Shown: one piece after another, positions 7,899-12,520 of the stretch
Layout: each line of letters opens with the position of its first letter
Position numbering within the stretch: position 1 is the first letter of the stretch
Program-made: the position numbers and the translations under genes
Source: Wenzhouxiangellaceae bacterium
GTDB taxonomy: Bacteria; Pseudomonadota; Gammaproteobacteria; Xanthomonadales; Wenzhouxiangellaceae
Reading direction: 5' to 3'
NCBI GenBank assembly: GCA_023258355.1
Contig: JALQZL010000037.1
Span: forward strand, 1-12,520
DNA: 12,520 bases
Notes under the pieces: model-generated
Told to the model about the DNA's origin: nothing
Database searches by the model: none
Seen by the model: only the letters and a program-made list of their open reading frames with translations

Positions 7899-9295
7899 GT
7901 CATAAGAAAGACTTGACGAGCCTCACCCGTCGTCGGTTGCTGGCTGGTATGGGTGGTCTCCTGGCCTCGAGTGGCCTGGCCGTTCCGTGGCCTGTGCGCT
8001 TGGCAATGGCCAATACCTATCCAGACTATAAAGCAGTGATCTGCATCTTTCTCAATGGGGGAAATGATGGCAATGACATGCTGATTCCCAGAGATGGTGC
8101 TTATGGTGACTACGCCAGTGCGCATGGCAGTCTCGCTTTGCCTCTTGATGAGTTGGTGCCTCTGAACCTGAGCAATAGTGATCATTTATTGGGCCTCAAT
8201 CCAGCGATGGCGCCAATGCGTCATCTGGTTGATCGGGGGCATGTGGCTTGGGTCGCCAATGCAGGCCCTCTGGTTGAGCCGATTTCAGCAGATGATGTGA
8301 AAAATGGACGAGCCCGCTTACCGAGTTTGTTGGGCTCTCACCCAGACCAAACGCGCCATGTTTCAGGCGGTGTGCCAGGTACCTTTGCGGCCAATTCAGG
8401 GTGGGGCGGCCGGACTTTGGAAGCGATGCCGAATGATTTGGTGGATGGCTTGTTATCTAACCTCTCGTTATCAAGAAACAATTGGTTGATGCGTGGTCGC
8501 TACTGGGCGCCTACCATGGCTGAAGACCGAGAATACTTCACTAATCTCGATTTGAGACACATCCTAGATGGGGGTAATCCGATGGAGTTCCAGGCCTATC
8601 AAGAGGCTGTGGGCGCTGCAAACAGTGGTGATGATCTTTCAATGGCTTACCGACACGCCGTGGGCAATGTTTTAGATGAGGTGCTTGAGCTTCGTCGAGT
8701 TTTAGACCGGGTGCCATCGAATGTGGCACCGGCGTTGAATGACCGTGACGACTTTGAATTAGACCAGCGGCTGAGAACCACTGTGCGAACCTTATGGGCA
8801 GGTCGAGAGGCGGGGGTTAAACGGCAAATGGCCTACATTCAGTGGGGTGGCTTCGACACGCACAGCGACCAACGCGGCGCCACATCAGAAAATCAAGATG
8901 GACAGCTGGCTGATTTGGCCAAGGCTTTGGCAGACCTAGACGAGCAACTCACGATTGGGGGATTGCATGATCATGTCGTCACGGTTGTGTTATCCGAGTT
9001 TGGCCGCCCATTGCAACCCAATTCTAGTGGCGGCACTGACCATGGTTGGGGCAATCACTTCCTGGTCACTGGTGGCCCTGTCAACGGTAACCGTCTGATC
9101 GGCCGGATGCCCGAGCTCATTTTAGGTGGAAAAGATGACATGGATGAGGCCGGTCAAGGCCGGTGGGTGCCGACGATTAATACAGATCAAATGTCAGCCA
9201 GTGTGATGTCATGGTTCGGTTTACCACACACCTCACTGAACGATGTTTTTGTGAACTTAGAAAACTTTCCAGAACCCACGCTAGATTTGTTTTGA
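7895..9295 (+). CDS. Tat-exported DUF1501 protein
   Basis: Partner of the DUF1800 protein, 466 residues, function unknown. It opens with a twin-arginine signal: T11-R12-R13-R14-L-L, then a hydrophobic stretch rich in Gly and Ala, and probable cleavage after AMA (39). Export in folded form, often with a bound cofactor or metal, is therefore expected. Family landmarks are the early IFLNGGNDGND (51-61), GGFDTHSDQ (318-326), SEFGRP (367-372) and TDHGWG (381-386). The Asp/His-rich motifs resemble metal ligands of the alkaline phosphatase/sulfatase-like superfamily, to which I recall DUF1501 being related; catalysis is not shown here. The start overlaps the upstream stop as ATGA and has GGAG (7884-7887) 7 nt before it, so the two proteins are translated together. 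It ends 16 bp from the convergent permease gene. Confidence 0.9.
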   Translation: MSHKKDLTSLTRRRLLAGMGGLLASSGLAVPWPVRLAMANTYPDYKAVICIFLNGGNDGNDMLIPRDGAYGDYASAHGSLALPLDELVPLNLSNSDHLLGLNPAMAPMRHLVDRGHVAWVANAGPLVEPISADDVKNGRARLPSLLGSHPDQTRHVSGGVPGTFAANSGWGGRTLEAMPNDLVDGLLSNLSLSRNNWLMRGRYWAPTMAEDREYFTNLDLRHILDGGNPMEFQAYQEAVGAANSGDDLSMAYRHAVGNVLDEVLELRRVLDRVPSNVAPALNDRDDFELDQRLRTTVRTLWAGREAGVKRQMAYIQWGGFDTHSDQRGATSENQDGQLADLAKALADLDEQLTIGGLHDHVVTVVLSEFGRPLQPNSSGGTDHGWGNHFLVTGGPVNGNRLIGRMPELILGGKDDMDEAGQGRWVPTINTDQMSASVMSWFGLPHTSLNDVFVNLENFPEPTLDLF

Positions 9296-9311
9296 TCGGT
9301 GGCCTAGCTCT

Positions 9312-10625
9312 CTACATGCCCAGCGCAAAAAGACCCAAGCACAGCAATAACCCAAGTAATGGAATGACAACGGTCAATGCGCCCATGGGCGCATAAGCCG
9401 CTGCGTGGGTTTCTTTACAAATGGCACGGATGGTCGTGACGACATAGCCATTGTGAGGGAGAGAATCCAAGGCACCAGAGGAGATCGCCACCACACGATG
9501 TAGTTGGTCAGGATTAACCCCTTGGTCCATGTAATGTGGGCCCAAGATGGGTAGCGCGATGGCCTGACCACCTGAGGCCGAGCCAGTCATCGCTGCAATG
9601 GCAGAGACGGCAATGGCTGCTGAGACCAACCCAGAGCCCGGCATGGAGGTCACCCAGACAACAGCGGCATCAAAAGCAGGGGAGACTTTGGCCACCGTGC
9701 CAAAGCCAACCACTGCAGCGGTATTGCCAATCGCAACCAAAGCACCCGTGCCACCCTCAGTGAGCGCCATTCCGGGTGCATGTAGGTGGCGGGGGTTGAT
9801 CAAGACAGCGCCAATGCAGCCAGCCAACAGTGCCACAATTAAAGCAGACGTGCCCAGTTGGTCGTGGGTTGCAAACGAGATCCCGAGGACCAGCAACAGG
9901 GGCACCACAGAAAGATAGGGGCTGGGAAGGTCATCTCGCCCGCTGTCTGGGTCATCGCTGCGAACCTCAAACTGCTCCCCTCGGGCGACTGCTTTGTCGA
10001 GCATCCACCTTAACCAAAAATAGCCACTGGTCGCCATAAACACAGCCACGATTAAGCTGGCTTGCCATGCCGCCAATGGGGAGGTGCCAAGGAATTCAAT
10101 GGGGATCCAGTTTTGAATTTCAGGCGAGCCTGCTGAGGTCATGGTGAATGTAACCGAGCCAAATGCCATGGTGGCCGGAATAAACCGTCTGGGCAAATTG
10201 GCCTCCCTGAATAAAGCCAGTGCCATTGGATAGACTGAGAAAGCGACCACGAACAACGAAACCCCGCCATAGGTGAGGATAGCGCATGCCAAAACCACAG
10301 CCAGCGCCGCGCGGTGGGTGCCCAAACGCGTGATGATCCAGTGCGAAACGCTGTCAGCGCCGCCTGACGACTCCATGAGTTTTCCGAACAAAGAACCAAA
10401 CAAGAAGATGAAAAACCAAGAGGCGATGAAGCCCGTGAAGCCATTCATATACTGTGTGACCAGGTTGACCCCATCCTCCCCAGCCAAAGGGGGCAACAGC
10501 GGAATGCTGGCGGTCAGGGCAACCAGTAGGGCACACAAAGGGGTGGCCACAAACAAACTCATCCCACGCATGGTGAGCACGATAAGCAACGCCAGCGCTG
10601 CCAGTAATCCAACAAGACTGAGCAT
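9312..10625 (-). CDS. GntP-family carboxylate permease
   Basis: Inner-membrane secondary transporter of 437 residues, hydrophobic throughout, with about 12 likely membrane segments. It shows family-like glycine/serine-rich re-entrant segments: LTYGGVSLFVVAF (117-129), FGSVTFTMTSAGSPEIQN (155-172) and the C-terminal TGSASGGQAIALPILG. GntP members take up gluconate and related hydroxy-acids. This sequence reminds me most of the branch found beside 3-hydroxybutyrate dehydrogenase genes, so 3-hydroxybutyrate is a plausible substrate, but no such dehydrogenase is in the window. The ATG at 10623-10625 (reverse) is the first possible start, as an in-frame stop lies four codons upstream; its ribosome binding site is weak, with a GAGAGGG about 16 nt away. 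It converges on the DUF1501 gene with only 16 bp between stops and no visible terminator, so read-through or antisense overlap is likely. Confidence 0.85.
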   Translation of the reverse strand: MLSLVGLLAALALLIVLTMRGMSLFVATPLCALLVALTASIPLLPPLAGEDGVNLVTQYMNGFTGFIASWFFIFLFGSLFGKLMESSGGADSVSHWIITRLGTHRAALAVVLACAILTYGGVSLFVVAFSVYPMALALFREANLPRRFIPATMAFGSVTFTMTSAGSPEIQNWIPIEFLGTSPLAAWQASLIVAVFMATSGYFWLRWMLDKAVARGEQFEVRSDDPDSGRDDLPSPYLSVVPLLLVLGISFATHDQLGTSALIVALLAGCIGAVLINPRHLHAPGMALTEGGTGALVAIGNTAAVVGFGTVAKVSPAFDAAVVWVTSMPGSGLVSAAIAVSAIAAMTGSASGGQAIALPILGPHYMDQGVNPDQLHRVVAISSGALDSLPHNGYVVTTIRAICKETHAAAYAPMGALTVVIPLLGLLLCLGLFALGM

Positions 10626-10855
10626 AATCGGTGTCTAACTACCCTCTCAATTGATCGTCCAGATGATGCCAGCGTATGGCCATCCCGTACCCACACAGGC
10701 GCTGAGCCCAGTCTGGTGTGTTTATCTTCCATTTGGCGGGCGTGATTGATAACTGTACCAAAGTCCACTGTCCGACCTTGGGGGCATCCGATACCCTTAA
10801 TTCCGTGAATCTCACAAATTTTTAACGCACATCCCGTCTTGGAGGGCGATGTCAC
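10626..10855. other. Divergent intergenic region between permease and TonB receptor
   Basis: This 230-bp non-coding stretch must hold promoters for both divergent genes. The best plus-strand pair I find is TTGGCG (10733-10738), 17 bp, TACCAA (10756-10761), which is weak. An imperfect dyad CACACAG (10692-10698) / CTGGTGTG (10713-10720), with one bulged G, lies in the middle and could be an operator or a small hairpin. No riboswitch, small gene or strong operator is recognisable. Confidence 0.4.
10841..10846 (+). promoter_or_regulatory. Ribosome binding site of the TonB receptor gene
   Basis: GGAGGG lies 9 nt before the ATG at 10856 and fixes this as the start. The encoded N-terminus is a normal signal peptide. 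Confidence 0.75.
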
Positions 10856-12520
10856 ATGAAAAATGCAGGTTTAAAACTATCCGCACTGTGGTTAGCCATG
10901 GCTGTGGCCATGAGTGCATCTGCGCAGCAGTCACAGGATGACAACAACGACGAGCAAAACAATGAGCGTCCCATGGACACCATTGAAGTCACGGCGCGGC
11001 GACGAGAAGAGAGTCAGATGGATGTGCCGATCGCCCTGACAGCGGTCTCGGGCGAGGCCCTTGAAGATGTCGGAGCACAAGACATTACTTATGTCCAGCA
11101 AGTGTCTCCAAATACCACCTTGGAAGTGTCGCGTGGTACTGCGAACACGCTGACTGCATTTATCCGTGGGATCGGACAGCAAGACCCAGTGGCTGGTTTT
11201 GAGGCAGGTGTGGGCATCTACATCGATGATGTTTACCTCAATCGCCCTCAGGCTGCGGTGTTAGACATCTATGATGTAGAGCGGATTGAGGTGCTACGTG
11301 GACCCCAAGGCACGCTCTATGGTCGTAATACGATCGGTGGTGCTGTGAAGTATGTGACCAAGCGTTTAGCCAACGAGCCCACGGCGCAGATACGCGGCTC
11401 CATCGGTAGCTTCTCTCAGCAAGACATCGTGCTCAGCGGCTCTACCGTCGTCAACGACAACCTGAGAGTTGGCGCAGCGATGGGCAGCTTCAACCGCGAT
11501 GGGTATGGCACCAACCTCAATACCGGTGAAGATAACTACAACAAAGATGTGATGGCTTGGCGCTTCAGTGCCGAGTGGGAGCCCAATGATGATTGGTTTA
11601 TCCGCTTTGCCGTCGACGCCTATCAGGACGAATCTAACCCTATGGGCGGTCATCGCCTAATTCCCGGCCTATTTGGTGGGGCAGAAGTGCTTGATCACGT
11701 CTACAACTCAAGAAGCGGGATGCAAGGCAAAAATGAGACTCGGGCAACAGGGTCTTCTTTGACTGCTGAGTACTACATTTCGCCAGGGTGGACATTCAAA
11801 TCAATCACCTCATATCGAGAAGACAAAACCACCACACAAATTGACTTTGATGCCTTGCCTCAAGTCGATCTTGATGTGGCTGCGATCTATGACAACGAGC
11901 AGTTAAGCCAAGAGTTCCAGCTCAACTTTACCACTGAGCGCATGGCTGGCGTGATGGGTTTTTATTACCTAGATGCCAATGCCTTTGGACCTTTCGACGT
12001 TCGCTTGTTTACCACGGGCGCATTGCTAGGCTTGCCAGGACTCAATGCATTTACTTTGGGTGATGTGGATACAGAGACTTGGTCGTTCTTCGCTGACGTG
12101 AGTTACGATTTGGGCAATAACTTTGAGCTCTCTCTGGGTGGCCGATACACCAGTGATGAAAGAAGCTCTCGAGTGTTGCGTCAGACCATGCTGGGGGAGT
12201 CCACTTTCTTTGGTGGGAACCCAGTGGTTCTGGCAACAACGTCTGACTTCAATGGTTCAGAGAAGTTCACGCAGTTCACACCTCGAGCCAGTGTCTCTTA
12301 TAAGCCAACCGATGACCACAATGTCTATGCGTCTTACAGCCAAGGCTTTAAAGGCGGTAGCTTTGACCCCCGTGGCCTGACAACTGCCGCACCTGATTTG
12401 AATGGAGATGGTGTTGTCAGTGAAGCGGAGGTCTTCGAGTTCATGCGCTTTGAGCCTGAGGAAGTCGACAGTTACGAAGTGGGTATCAAATCACGCTTCG
12501 CAGATGGTCGTATCAATACC
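10856..12520 (+). CDS. TonB-dependent outer-membrane receptor (3' end outside window)
   Basis: Outer-membrane beta-barrel that imports a ligand using energy from TonB-ExbBD. Only the first 555 residues are visible and the frame is open to the window edge. Signal peptide 1-23 (cleavage ASA before QQ); an acidic, Asn/Gln-rich linker; a TonB-box-like TIEVTA (42-47); and a plug domain with FIRGIGQQD, VGIYIDDVYL and RGPQGTLYGRNTIGGAV (148-164). Barrel strands of alternating aromatic residues follow, including SYRED, LGGRYTSDERS and the typical SYSQGFKGGSFDPRG. No siderophore-specific mark is seen; the ligand is unknown and could be a glycan fragment, a vitamin or an iron complex. A probable extracellular segment contains a 12-residue EF-hand-like loop, D514 to E525. 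It is divergent from the permease gene; a shared regulator is possible but not shown. Family assignment is secure. Confidence 0.93.
   Translation, partial: MKNAGLKLSALWLAMAVAMSASAQQSQDDNNDEQNNERPMDTIEVTARRREESQMDVPIALTAVSGEALEDVGAQDITYVQQVSPNTTLEVSRGTANTLTAFIRGIGQQDPVAGFEAGVGIYIDDVYLNRPQAAVLDIYDVERIEVLRGPQGTLYGRNTIGGAVKYVTKRLANEPTAQIRGSIGSFSQQDIVLSGSTVVNDNLRVGAAMGSFNRDGYGTNLNTGEDNYNKDVMAWRFSAEWEPNDDWFIRFAVDAYQDESNPMGGHRLIPGLFGGAEVLDHVYNSRSGMQGKNETRATGSSLTAEYYISPGWTFKSITSYREDKTTTQIDFDALPQVDLDVAAIYDNEQLSQEFQLNFTTERMAGVMGFYYLDANAFGPFDVRLFTTGALLGLPGLNAFTLGDVDTETWSFFADVSYDLGNNFELSLGGRYTSDERSSRVLRQTMLGESTFFGGNPVVLATTSDFNGSEKFTQFTPRASVSYKPTDDHNVYASYSQGFKGGSFDPRGLTTAAPDLNGDGVVSEAEVFEFMRFEPEEVDSYEVGIKSRFADGRINT

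Noticed and set aside
1..12520. Mobile elements, CRISPR arrays, tRNA or rRNA genes
   Set aside because: No transposase or integrase motifs, regularly spaced direct repeats, tRNA-like cloverleaf or rRNA segments were seen on either strand.

Overview
The window looks like chromosome of a heterotrophic, probably aquatic gammaproteobacterium of moderate GC content (judged by eye, slightly above 50%). The pointers are a TonB-dependent receptor of the type abundant in marine Proteobacteria, a Tat-exported DUF1501 protein paired with a secreted DUF1800 protein, a GntP-family permease, and a repeated secreted 'GxW...DGQG...WFT(F/Y)D' domain that I associate from memory with gammaproteobacterial secreted proteins. 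The genus cannot be fixed from the sequence. There is no sign of a phage, insertion sequence, CRISPR array, tRNA or rRNA.

Layout. Positions 1-1655 hold the C-terminal part of a P2-type cation ATPase whose start lies left of the window. A gap of about 170 bp carries a stem-loop and a perfect TATAAT box. Next comes a compact nucleotide-sugar operon: UDP-glucose 6-dehydrogenase (1826-3130), UDP-glucose 4-epimerase (3134-4123) and a LegC/DegT-type PLP sugar aminotransferase (4123-5322). Spacings are 3 nt and a 1-nt TAATG overlap. After a 62-bp gap with a TTGACA-containing promoter candidate comes a second operon: a Sec-exported DUF1800 protein with two extra N-terminal repeat domains (5385-7898), overlapping by 4 nt a Tat-exported DUF1501 protein (7895-9295). 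A convergent GntP-family permease occupies 9312-10625 on the minus strand. A 230-bp divergent intergenic region separates it from a TonB-dependent receptor (10856 to beyond the right edge). The receptor runs off the end of the window without a stop codon.

How the genes may work together. The first operon supplies activated sugars: UDP-glucuronate, UDP-galactose or a C4-epimer, and probably a 4-amino-deoxy sugar, for surface polysaccharide or glycoconjugate. The DUF1800/DUF1501 pair is a recurrent exported gene pair of unknown function. The permease and receptor point to carboxylate uptake and outer-membrane uptake of a larger ligand, but nothing in the sequence links them firmly to each other. 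The least explained part is the DUF1800/DUF1501 operon, because of the duplicated N-terminal domain and the use of two different export routes by the two partners. No clearly new multi-gene system (defence, mobile or RNA-based) is visible.
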